From the NCBI GenBank assembly GCA_007136565.1, contig SLGS01000045.1:1-24334 (forward strand): a DNA stretch of 24,334 bases, read 5' to 3'. The notes below the pieces were generated by a model that was not told the origin of the DNA, did no database searches, and worked only from the letters and a program-made list of their open reading frames with translations. The position numbers and the translations under genes are program-made. Shown here piece by piece: positions 14,261 through 20,762 of the stretch. This DNA is from Clostridia bacterium (lineage in GTDB: Bacteria > Bacillota > Sulfobacillia > SLMV01). How positions within the stretch are numbered: the first letter of the stretch is position 1; each line of letters begins with the position of its first letter.

Positions 14261-14613
14261 TGCGACGTCTACCCCTGGCGGTCGGTCTTTCGAGGATCCA
14301 CCATCTCGCCGGGAACCAGCTGGGATTGCTCTCCGAGGGCAGGTGGAGTGAAGCGCTCGAGCTGCTGGACGAGAGGAGGAAGATCATCGACGGCATGGGT
14401 TCGCCCACTGCAGCGGCGATGAAGCCCCTCGAGGATCTTTGCACCCGCATCCTGGTCCTGGACGAACGGATCTACGCGGAGCTTGCCGAGGTCAGGGATG
14501 GCCTGTTCCACAGGGTGGGTAGCATGAAGAGGGCCCGCGACACGGTCAACGCATATCGTCCCGACGGGCGAAGTGTACCGGATGCCCCGCGTTTCATAGA
14601 TCTAAGGAAATGA
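14260..14613 (+). CDS. fliT: Flagellar protein FliT-like chaperone
   Basis: The 117-residue helical protein has the FliT layout: LSRIHHLAGNQLGLLSEGRW, then SEALELLDERRKIIDGM, a helix CTRILVLDERIYAELAEVRD, and an end KRARDTVNAYRPDG followed by PRFIDLRK, similar to the conserved Y.p....F.D tail of Bacillota FliT. FliT binds the FliD cap protein before export. ATG 14260 overlaps the stop of the 52-residue gene and has AAGGGGGA 10 bases upstream; the frame is open back to an in-frame GTG-type start at 14200 inside the previous gene, which lacks support. It is the last gene of the flagellar block. Confidence 0.75.
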   Translation: MRRLPLAVGLSRIHHLAGNQLGLLSEGRWSEALELLDERRKIIDGMGSPTAAAMKPLEDLCTRILVLDERIYAELAEVRDGLFHRVGSMKRARDTVNAYRPDGRSVPDAPRFIDLRK

Positions 14614-14626
14614 ATGTCCTCCTCCA

Positions 14627-14652
14627 AGGATTTTCCCACCCCGAACGGGAAT
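14627..14652 (+). promoter_or_regulatory. Sigma-H-like promoter of hpf
   Basis: AGGATTT (14627-14633), 12 bases, CGGGAAT (14646-14652). This fits the Bacillus sigma-H consensus (AGGAWWW, 11-12 bases, RNNGAAT) except for the first base of the -10. A sigma-B reading (ATTTT with GGGAAT) is also possible. Either suits hpf, which in Bacillus is under sigma-H and sigma-B. Confidence 0.45.
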
Positions 14653-14722
14653 AATAGTAGCAGCAGCCGATGATGTATGTGCAGACAGAGGACCAGACGC
14701 GCAACTCGAAGGAGTGGTCGGG

Positions 14723-15253
14723 GTGCAAATGGAAATTCACGGAAACAACATCGACGTAACAGCCGCCCTCAGGGATTACATCGAAAAGAAATTAACTAAG
14801 ATTCAGCGATACTTTGACTTCTCCCTGCGACCCCAGGTCGCCCTCCTCGTACAAAAGGAGAACCAGCGGGTCGAGATTACCATCCCCATAAACAATGGGC
14901 GCACCCTTCGCGCCGAGGTGGACTCGGAGAACATGTACTCCTCCATAGACCAGGCGGTGGACAAGATCGATCGCCAGGTCAGGAAGCACAAGACCCGAAT
15001 CAACCGAAAGGCTCGCCAGCTTCCCGACGAGTTCCTCGACGAATTCACCCGGGAGACCGAGGAGGATGACGGCCCGAGGCTGGTCAGGACGAAGAGTTTC
15101 ACCATGAAGCCGATGGACGTCGACGAGGCCATCCTGGAGATGGATCTATTGGACCACGATTTCTTCGTCTTCACCAACGCCGAGTCCGACGAGGTAAACG
15201 TCGTATACCGGCGCAGGGACGGTAACTACGGCCTGATCGAGCCCAGGACTTGA
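14723..15253 (+). CDS. hpf: Ribosome hibernation promoting factor, long form
   Basis: Binds the 30S subunit and pairs ribosomes into inactive 100S dimers in stationary phase or stress. The 176-residue product has the N-terminal S30AE domain (MEIHGNNIDVTAALRDYIEK, KLTKIQRYFD, IDQAVDKIDRQVRKHKTR) and the C-terminal dimerisation domain (VRTKSFTMKPMDVDEAILEM, HDFFVFTNAESDEVNVVYRR, RDGNYGLIEP), so it is the long form typical of Bacillota. GTG 14723 is chosen since GAAGGAG ends 8 bases before; GTG 14714 and ATG 14729 are alternatives. In Bacillus, hpf also follows the fliD-fliS-fliT genes, and secA comes next; secA is absent here. Confidence 0.94.
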   Translation: MQMEIHGNNIDVTAALRDYIEKKLTKIQRYFDFSLRPQVALLVQKENQRVEITIPINNGRTLRAEVDSENMYSSIDQAVDKIDRQVRKHKTRINRKARQLPDEFLDEFTRETEEDDGPRLVRTKSFTMKPMDVDEAILEMDLLDHDFFVFTNAESDEVNVVYRRRDGNYGLIEPRT

Positions 15254-15306
15254 GCGAGGAGAGCTTCAACGATAACCCATCCCCCGGGGTGGGGAATTGA
15301 GGAGTT

Positions 15307-15332
15307 CGGGGCCAGGCACGCCGCTGGCCCCG
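15307..15332 (+). terminator. GC-rich hairpin after hpf
   Basis: CGGGGCCAG (15307-15315) / CTGGCCCCG (15324-15332), nine perfect pairs with an 8-base loop. No T-tract. A second, smaller hairpin (CCCATCC/GGGTGGG) lies just upstream near 15277-15294. Together they probably close the hpf transcript. Confidence 0.5.
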
Positions 15333-15352
15333 TATCTGTGGGAGGGGATCCC

Positions 15353-16498
15353 ATGCTGGACGATAGGGTCGTAGCGGTTATCTTCGAGGGTGGTAACCCC
15401 AGGAGCGATATCGAGGTTACCATGTCCCGGGTTCGCAGGGGGGTGGCCCTGGATAATATCGCCAAGGCTATATCCACCCCCGAGATCGACGGGGTAATCC
15501 TGGCCACCAATTACGCGGATCTCGGGGCCCGGGCCGCGGAGATGGGGGCCCAGATAGACGCCACGGACGCCGAGGATTTCCACTTCGGTCGCCACCTTCA
15601 CCGGGTGGTGGACCAGTTCGGGCTGGAGAACGTGATTTACTTCGGGGGAGCTGCCCTGCCCCTGATGCGAGGAGACGACCTCTCCTGGATAGCCCGACGG
15701 CTCAAGGAGTACAAGAATGTCGTGGTGGTGAACAACGCCCAGTCCGCCGATCTCACGGCATTTACACCGGCCTCGGTTCTCGACGCGATCGAGCTCCCGG
15801 ACGCGGACAATTTCCTCGGGTACTTGTTGCGCGAGGCCGGGTTGCGCCGGGTGATGATCGAGAACTCGGCCAGGATCAACCTGGACATCGATACCCCTTC
15901 CGATCTCGCCGTACTCGACCGCTGTCGCGGGGTGGGTCCGGAGACTCGAAGGGCCCTCGACGAAATGGATCTTCCCGGCGGTTCGCTGGACGCGTTGCTG
16001 GAAGTGTTCTCTCGCCGCGACCACCCCTATCCGGAAGTGGCGCTCATCGGGAGGGTGGGACCGGCCATGATGTCGGTGATAAACGCCAATCTGCCGATAC
16101 GGCTTCGCGTTTTTTCCGAGGAGAGGGGCATGAAGGCTCTCCGCCGCGAGGAACTCGGGGAAGCGGTGTCGCTGGTGGCCTACCTGCTAGAGGAAGTCGG
16201 GGCGGTGCGATTCTTCGAGTACCTGGGGAGCATCGCCGATTTGGCCATCATCGACACCAGGGTGCTGTTCGCACACATGAAGCTCTTCCCGTCGGCCCCC
16301 GACAGGTTCTACTCGGATCTCGGCGTCGTGGAAAAGATCGGGGACCCATTCATAAGGGAATTCACCCGCGCCGCCGCCGGGGCACCGATTCCCGTGGTCC
16401 TGGGTGGGCATTCGATGGTTTACGGTGGGCTTTGGGCCCTCCTGGACGAAAACGGGCTGCTGGGGACTCCGATACCCGAGATTCCGACGGGTTCATGA
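15353..16498 (+). CDS. Uncharacterised protein with a nucleotidyltransferase-like (GT-A) region
   Basis: The 381-residue protein is not recognised as a named family. The first ~190 residues resemble GT-A nucleotidyltransferases such as CofC or MobA: alternating strands and helices (RVVAVIFEGG, DGVILATNYADLGARA, NVIYFGGAALPLM, YKNVVVVNNAQSADLTAF), ending with INLDIDTPSDLAVL near residues 175-190, a typical late motif of these enzymes. The usual AGGxGxRMGxxK nucleotide loop at the start is missing, so activity is doubtful or different. Residues ~200-381 form a second domain of unknown type (HPYPEVALIGRVGPAMMSVI, GGHSMVYGGLWALLDENGLL). ATG 15353 follows GGGAGGGGA by 5 bases. The next gene begins about 57 bases downstream; both may work together. 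Confidence 0.6.
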   Translation: MLDDRVVAVIFEGGNPRSDIEVTMSRVRRGVALDNIAKAISTPEIDGVILATNYADLGARAAEMGAQIDATDAEDFHFGRHLHRVVDQFGLENVIYFGGAALPLMRGDDLSWIARRLKEYKNVVVVNNAQSADLTAFTPASVLDAIELPDADNFLGYLLREAGLRRVMIENSARINLDIDTPSDLAVLDRCRGVGPETRRALDEMDLPGGSLDALLEVFSRRDHPYPEVALIGRVGPAMMSVINANLPIRLRVFSEERGMKALRREELGEAVSLVAYLLEEVGAVRFFEYLGSIADLAIIDTRVLFAHMKLFPSAPDRFYSDLGVVEKIGDPFIREFTRAAAGAPIPVVLGGHSMVYGGLWALLDENGLLGTPIPEIPTGS

Positions 16499-16555
16499 TG
16501 CGATCCCGGCAGGAATAAGACAAGATGGGGCGAAATGGGCCGATGGTGGGGAAAT

Positions 16556-17236
16556 ATGACGACTGAGTCGGGGGGAAACGGGCGCATGGATGTTGCGATT
16601 TCCGGTGGAGGTCAACGCCGGGGAGTCCTCGAGGGCGAGATCCGAGGGATGGATGGCATCCTGGCGGCCAACCTCGAAGTCGACGAGTCCGGGGGCATAA
16701 GGAAAGTTAACATAGTCGCCCGGGAAGGGACGCGTTCCCGCGGGCAAATAGTGCAGGACACCGTATCCCTGGTATTCGTTCGATCGGGCATCCGCATTCC
16801 CGCCTCGGCGGTGGACGTCATAGAATGCTCCGACCGCGGCCTCCTGGGTGGGCCGGGCAGGCCGAGGCTATCGGCCATAGACACCGAACGAAGCGGCAAC
16901 TCCGCCGTGGTCTGCATCACCTTGTCCCTCGGCGACTCCATCGCCCGGGGACGGATCACAACGGGATCGGGTGGGGCCGGGCGCGGAGTACTCGTGCCCG
17001 GGGTCGAGGCTACTTTGCGCGCGGCGGAGGAATTGATTTCCCACAGGTTGAAGTTTAGAATCGTCGATGTTCGATCCTTCGACATCGCGGGGGACGAGAT
17101 CGTTCTCGTCGGGGTTTCCCCGGTTCCCGCGATAGGCGATGGATTTCTCATCGGGACCGCCCGGGTCGCGGGCGATTCCATCGAGGCGGCGTCGCGGGCG
17201 ACTTTGGACGCCATTAACAGGACCTTCACTTTTTGA
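16556..17236 (+). CDS. Uncharacterised protein resembling a free-standing LeuA regulatory domain
   Basis: About 226 residues, function unknown. The N-terminal part has VNIVAREGTRSRGQIVQDTV followed by SLVFVRSGIRIP, a small alpha/beta unit. The second half, from AVVCITLSLGDSIARGRITT through VEATLRAAEELI to GDSIEAASRATLDAINRTF, follows the pattern of the 2-isopropylmalate synthase C-terminal regulatory (dimerisation) domain, whose members end D..EAS..A.LDALNR. It carries no catalytic TIM-barrel. Similar stand-alone proteins may exist in actinobacteria and Chloroflexota, but that is from memory. Start is uncertain: ATG 16535, 16556 (GGTGGG upstream) and 16586 are all possible. Confidence 0.55.
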   Translation: MTTESGGNGRMDVAISGGGQRRGVLEGEIRGMDGILAANLEVDESGGIRKVNIVAREGTRSRGQIVQDTVSLVFVRSGIRIPASAVDVIECSDRGLLGGPGRPRLSAIDTERSGNSAVVCITLSLGDSIARGRITTGSGGAGRGVLVPGVEATLRAAEELISHRLKFRIVDVRSFDIAGDEIVLVGVSPVPAIGDGFLIGTARVAGDSIEAASRATLDAINRTFTF

Positions 17237-17326
17237 CGGACAGATGTCGGAATCCGGGTGCCAGAGCGAAGCCCCCACTTGCTGTTAGCGGAGGCAAGAT
17301 GAGGAAACGCGGGGGGTTGAGACTAG

Positions 17327-17404
17327 ATGTCTCGCATCGTAAAGGTACTTATGACTCTTACCATGCTGCTTATGGTCGGCGGCGCGAACTTCAAGATCGG
17401 CTGA
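17327..17404 (+). CDS. Possible 25-residue hydrophobic peptide
   Basis: ATG 17327 to TGA 17402 encodes a Met/Leu-rich peptide starting MSRIVKVLMTLTMLLMVGG and ending ANFKIG: a basic start, about 14 hydrophobic residues, then a short Lys-containing tail, as in small single-span membrane peptides. GGGGGG lies 10 bases upstream. A small hairpin ACCCC/GGGGT (17404-17416) follows the stop. The 249-base gap before the HD-GYP gene holds no other good candidate; an overlapping 44-codon frame at 17299-17433 looks unlike a protein. Chance is not excluded. Confidence 0.4.
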   Translation: MSRIVKVLMTLTMLLMVGGANFKIG

Positions 17405-17485
17405 CCCCTTTGGGGTTACCGCATAGAAGATAACGCGGCATTCGGATTCCGATACTTATCGAGGCGACGGTGGGAGGAGCTTTCC

Positions 17486-18856
17486 ATGGCATCGGATTCT
17501 ACGCCGGAGTCCCGGGAAAGAAGTATCCCGGTGAGGCCCTTCGGGGCCACCGTTTACGCCCTCTTGGTCGTGGCCGGGGCCGGGGCGATGGCTTGGTACC
17601 TCCGCGCATCGGCGACGGGATTCCATTGGTCCGATCTGCTCTTTTTCTTGGTCATGATAGCCGTCACCGAAGCCCTGCCCATCGACATGCCGGGAGTTCG
17701 GGGCACCGTTTCCGTTAGTTTCGCCATGTGTTATTCCGCCGCCGTGTTGTTCGGCCCGTTGTTCGGTGGGTTACTGACCGCGGTGGGATCCATCGGGCGT
17801 CGCGAGCTGAGCGGGCGCGTCCCCTTCATCGAAGTGATGTTCAACCGAGCGCAGCTTTTCATAGCCGCCGCGACCGGGGGACTGGTCTTCTCCATCCTCT
17901 GGAACGGCAATGCGAGCCCCGGTAGCATGCAGTTCGTATTGAGCGTCCTCGGGGGTGGTGTTGCCTATTTCGTCGCCAACATGCTGGCGTTTTCGGGTTA
18001 CTTGGCGCTTAGTACCGAAACACCCATCCTGGAGATCCTCGGGGGCGTCCGCTGGGCGATCCCCAGCTACATGGGACTTTTGCCCATCGCCTACCTGAAC
18101 GTGGCCGTTTACGACACCGTCGGAATGCTCGGGGTAATAGTCTTTCTCCTCCCCCTCATGGTCGGGCGCTACGCCTTCAAGATGTATCGCGAACTGCGCG
18201 AGGTCTTCATAAGCACCATCAGCGCCCTGGCGGCAGCACTGGAGGCCCGCGACCCTCACACTTCCGGTCACGCCGAGAGGGTGTCCAGGCACGCCGTGAG
18301 GGTGGGGCAGGAGATGGGGCTCGACAGGGAGCGCGTGGATCTCCTCGAGTACGTGGCCATCCTCCACGACATAGGTAAGATAGGTATCCCCGATCACATC
18401 CTGCAAAAGCCCGGAGCCTTCACGGAGTCCGAGTGGGCCCTGATGAAACGACATAGTTGCATCGGCGCCGGTATCCTACAGAGGATCAAACAGCTCGAAA
18501 CCGGATCCGAGTGGGTAAGACACCACCACGAGCGTTACGACGGCCGAGGTTATCCCGACGGATTGAGTGGGGAGGGAATAGCCCTGGAGGCCCGCATCCT
18601 GGCCGCGGTGGACTCCCTGGACGCTATGATGTCGGAACGGCCCTACAAGAAGGCCATGACCGTGGGGCAAGCGCGTCGGGAGATCATCCGGTGCTCGGGT
18701 ACGCAATTCGATCCCCGCGTGGTGGAGGCCTTGCTGAGGATCATCGATGAAGAAGGAATCGAAGATGGATACCCCGACGGGGAAGTCGCGGAAGCGGACG
18801 AGGGGGTTCGCGCCGCCGCCTCCGGGGAGACCAACGGGGGTGCAGCTTCTCCATGA
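17486..18856 (+). CDS. Membrane-anchored HD-GYP domain phosphodiesterase
   Basis: Probable cyclic di-GMP phosphodiesterase, 456 residues. The N-terminal ~220 residues contain about six membrane spans (for example VYALLVVAGAGAMAWYL, FAMCYSAAVLFGPLFGG, VGMLGVIVFLLPLMV) forming an integral membrane sensor-like region. After a helical linker comes the HD-GYP domain: ALEARDPHTSGHAERVSRHA, HDIGKIGIPD (from residue 294), HHHERYDGRGYPDGLSG (from 346), and ARILAAVDSLDAMMSERPYK. The HD metal ligands and the GYP motif are intact. The C-terminal tail is acidic and disordered. GGGAGGAGC ends about 7 bases before ATG 17486. The stop overlaps the next gene by ATGA. With a c-di-GMP riboswitch before the rod genes in the same window, a motility link is plausible. 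Confidence 0.9.
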   Translation: MASDSTPESRERSIPVRPFGATVYALLVVAGAGAMAWYLRASATGFHWSDLLFFLVMIAVTEALPIDMPGVRGTVSVSFAMCYSAAVLFGPLFGGLLTAVGSIGRRELSGRVPFIEVMFNRAQLFIAAATGGLVFSILWNGNASPGSMQFVLSVLGGGVAYFVANMLAFSGYLALSTETPILEILGGVRWAIPSYMGLLPIAYLNVAVYDTVGMLGVIVFLLPLMVGRYAFKMYRELREVFISTISALAAALEARDPHTSGHAERVSRHAVRVGQEMGLDRERVDLLEYVAILHDIGKIGIPDHILQKPGAFTESEWALMKRHSCIGAGILQRIKQLETGSEWVRHHHERYDGRGYPDGLSGEGIALEARILAAVDSLDAMMSERPYKKAMTVGQARREIIRCSGTQFDPRVVEALLRIIDEEGIEDGYPDGEVAEADEGVRAAASGETNGGAASP

Positions 18857-19404
18857 TGTTTTACGCCATACCCATCGGCCTCCTGGTGGGATGGATCCGT
18901 GGTGGATCCATGGATGCCCTGACTTCCTATCAATTCCGCCGGTCGGAACTAGTGCTCTTCGCCTTCGCCATCCAGGGGTTACTCTCCGGGCTGGCGGGCC
19001 GGGGTGTCCTGATCCCCGATCCGTACGCCTTCGGGATACTCCTCCTTTCCTACGTGCTGTTGTCCGGTGCGCTGTTGATCAACTTGGGTTCTCCCGGTGT
19101 ACCCCTGGTCACCTCGGGTACCCTGGCCAACTGGTTGGTCATCACCCTCAACGGTGGTATGCCCGTGGACGTGGACCGGTTGAGGTCCCTGGGGTATGAG
19201 GCATCGGCCCGGTTACTGGAATCCGGTGGCAGTCCCACCCACGTCGCCCTGGATGAGACCACCCGGTTCCCCTTGTTAGGTGACGTGATCCTTGGACCGA
19301 CGTGGCTGCCGGTGACGTCGCTGATGAGCCCCGGGGACCTCCTGATGATGGGGGGCATAGCCTGGATAATCGCGGCCGGCATGGCCGCGGGACGCGGGGG
19401 CTAG
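18853..19404 (+). CDS. DUF5317 family membrane protein
   Basis: A 183-residue integral membrane protein of the DUF5317 family; the function is unknown. Four or so hydrophobic spans are visible (MMFYAIPIGLLVGWIRGG, LVLFAFAIQGLLSGLAG, FGILLLSYVLLSGALLI, ending DLLMMGGIAWIIAAGMA). The conserved middle GTLANWLVITLNGGMPVDVD, the H-containing VALDETTRFPLLGDVI and LGPTWLPVTSLMSPGD match what I recall of the family. It overlaps the HD-GYP gene by four bases, so the pair is translated together and may form a signalling unit. Its TAG stop lies in a GGGGG/CCCCC hairpin loop. Confidence 0.82.
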   Translation: MMFYAIPIGLLVGWIRGGSMDALTSYQFRRSELVLFAFAIQGLLSGLAGRGVLIPDPYAFGILLLSYVLLSGALLINLGSPGVPLVTSGTLANWLVITLNGGMPVDVDRLRSLGYEASARLLESGGSPTHVALDETTRFPLLGDVILGPTWLPVTSLMSPGDLLMMGGIAWIIAAGMAAGRGG

Positions 19405-19412
19405 TATCCCCC
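19396..19412 (+). terminator. Hairpin across the DUF5317 stop codon
   Basis: GGGGG (19396-19400), loop CTAGTAT containing the TAG stop, CCCCC (19408-19412). No T-tract. It precedes a -10-like TAGAAT box and the liaF-like gene, so it may end the HD-GYP/DUF5317 transcript. Confidence 0.4.
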
Positions 19413-19424
19413 CGTGGGCGGGTG

Positions 19425-19430
19425 TAGAAT
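19425..19430 (+). promoter_or_regulatory. -10-like box before the LiaF-like gene
   Basis: TAGAAT at 19425-19430 in the context GGGTGTAGAATA, like that before fabZ (GGGGTAGAATA) and tyrS (GGGTGTATAAT). No convincing -35 box is seen at the right distance. Confidence 0.3.
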
Positions 19431-19462
19431 ACTTTAAGCGATGCCAAAATGGAGGGGTAACC

Positions 19463-20185
19463 ATGAAATCCTTGAGTGGTAGGTTCATAATCGGCCTGGC
19501 GGTGTTGGCGGCCGGTGTCCTCATATTGTTGGATAACCTGGAGTTGGTCCATGATGTCGGGCAATACTGGATCTACTGGCCCGTGGTGCCCATAGCCCTG
19601 GGTGCCCTCTGGCTGGTCCAGGCCCTCGAGGGCGGTCGGGGAGGATCCTCCTGGGGGGGATTGATCACCGGTGGGGTCGTGCTCTTTTTGGGAGTGGTGT
19701 ATCTCGGGAGGAATCTCGACCTTTTCTACTTCGAGACCCGCTACATCTGGCGCATGTTTTGGCCGGTGGTCCTGATCCTCATCGGCGTATCCATGCTCCG
19801 GGGTCGTTCCGCGGGCCCGGGGGGACGCACGGCGATAATGGGTGGCATCGAGATGGGTGGTCCCGAGCCGTGGAACCTCGAGGGCGGTAGTTACGTAGCC
19901 CTGATGGGAAGCATCGAGATGGACCTCAGGGCGGCGGTAATCCCGCTGGGAGAAACGGTCTTGGACCTGACGGCCGTGATGGGTTCGGTGGAGGTGCGCA
20001 TACCCCGGGACGTGACGGTGGTGTACGACGGTTCCGCGGTATTGGGAGGAATTTCCTTCCTGGGACAGGAAGACGGAGGAGTCGTGGCATCCAGGCGGAC
20101 CCAGCGCCCGGGGGGCGACGGCGATAGGATCCTGAAGATACAGGCGCGCAGCGTGATGGGAAGCGTGGAGATCGAGGAGGTTTGA
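19463..20185 (+). CDS. LiaF-like membrane protein (LiaI-type TM region plus LiaF C-terminal domain)
   Basis: A 240-residue protein. Residues 1-110 contain four hydrophobic spans (FIIGLAVLAAGVLILLDN, WPVVPIALGALWLVQAL, GGVVLFLGVVYLG, FWPVVLILIGVSML) as in LiaI/LiaF-type proteins. Residues ~120-240 are a beta-helix-like tail with a recurring motif of the form A(I/V)MG(S/G)(I/V)E: AIMGGIE, ALMGSIE, AVMGSVE, AVLGGIS, SVMGSVE. In Bacillus LiaF keeps the LiaRS cell-envelope stress system off, but no liaRS genes are adjacent here. ATG 19463 has GGAGGGG 7 bases upstream. Its stop overlaps the dCMP deaminase start. Confidence 0.8.
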   Translation: MKSLSGRFIIGLAVLAAGVLILLDNLELVHDVGQYWIYWPVVPIALGALWLVQALEGGRGGSSWGGLITGGVVLFLGVVYLGRNLDLFYFETRYIWRMFWPVVLILIGVSMLRGRSAGPGGRTAIMGGIEMGGPEPWNLEGGSYVALMGSIEMDLRAAVIPLGETVLDLTAVMGSVEVRIPRDVTVVYDGSAVLGGISFLGQEDGGVVASRRTQRPGGDGDRILKIQARSVMGSVEIEEV

Positions 20186-20649
20186 TGGACCATATGACGA
20201 CCGAAGGATGCCAGACGCACGCCGACGCCAGGCCATCTTGGGACCAGTATTTCCTCAACATCGCGGACGTGGTGGCGACCCGGTCCACCTGCCCCCGCAG
20301 GGCGGTGGGCGCCGTGTTGGTTCGGCAGAGGCAAATCCTCAGCACCGGCTACAATGGTGCGCCCAGGGGACTGGTCCACTGCACCGATGCCGGTTGCCTC
20401 ATGCGGGATGGACATTGCGTCAGGACCAGCCACGCGGAGATGAACGCCATCGCGCAGGCCGCCTACCACGGCGTGGCGGTGAGCGATTCGACGCTCTATT
20501 GCACGGATAAGCCCTGCCTCATCTGTACCAAGCTCCTGATAAACGCGGGCATTCGTCGCATAGTCTATCGCAGGGAGTACGAGGATTCGGTTTCCGACGG
20601 TATGCTCGCCGAGGCGGGAATAGCCGTGGAGCAGATAGATCCCCGCTAG
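20185..20649 (+). CDS. Deoxycytidylate (dCMP) deaminase, ComEB type
   Basis: Converts dCMP to dUMP for dTMP synthesis. The 154-residue protein has the cytidine deaminase-fold zinc site: HAE (His83, Glu85, in RTSHAEMNAIAQA) and PCLIC (Cys111, Cys114). RSTCPRRAVGAVLV and STGYNGAPRG are typical of dCMP deaminases, as is the extra Cys/His cluster in HCTDAGCLMRDGHC that forms a second zinc site. ATG 20185 shares its A with the preceding TGA (TGATG) and GAGGAGG lies 4 bases before it; ATG 20194 and TTG 20182 are alternatives. No tie to the LiaF-like gene upstream is known. Confidence 0.93.
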   Translation: MDHMTTEGCQTHADARPSWDQYFLNIADVVATRSTCPRRAVGAVLVRQRQILSTGYNGAPRGLVHCTDAGCLMRDGHCVRTSHAEMNAIAQAAYHGVAVSDSTLYCTDKPCLICTKLLINAGIRRIVYRREYEDSVSDGMLAEAGIAVEQIDPR

Positions 20650-20661
20650 ATCGCGGGGGAT
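20639..20661 (+). terminator. Hairpin across the dCMP deaminase stop codon
   Basis: CCCCGC (20641-20646), loop TAGATC containing the stop codon, GCGGGG (20653-20658), extendable by AT/AT on either side with one unpaired G. No T-tract. It precedes a promoter at 20713. Confidence 0.4.
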
Positions 20662-20712
20662 CCCCGGACCGCGTACGGCCACCCCCGGCGGACGATAACA
20701 CATCGGGTGGAC

Positions 20713-20741
20713 TTGGTCCGCGGGACTGCCGGTGTTAGACT
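20713..20741 (+). promoter_or_regulatory. Sigma-A promoter of the phosphohydrolase cluster
   Basis: TTGGTC (20713-20718), 17 bases, TAGACT (20736-20741) with an extended TGT just before the -10. It lies 22 bases before the start of the HAD gene and would drive the three phosphohydrolase genes. Confidence 0.6.
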
Positions 20742-20762
20742 TGCCCTCGAGGAGGAGTTAAC

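Noticed and set aside
17299..17433. Short + strand frame of 44 codons
   Set aside because: Arg/His-rich without a hydrophobic or conserved segment; the overlapping 25-residue hydrophobic frame at 17327 is more protein-like.
17431..17455. TAAC ... TCCGATAC as a sigma-28 promoter before the HD-GYP gene
   Set aside because: The spacer is 13 bases, too short for the usual 15 (14-16), so support is weak.
19148..20236. Open frame of 362 codons on the - strand
   Set aside because: Antisense shadow of DUF5317 and LiaF-like genes; His/Arg/Pro-rich, no motif.
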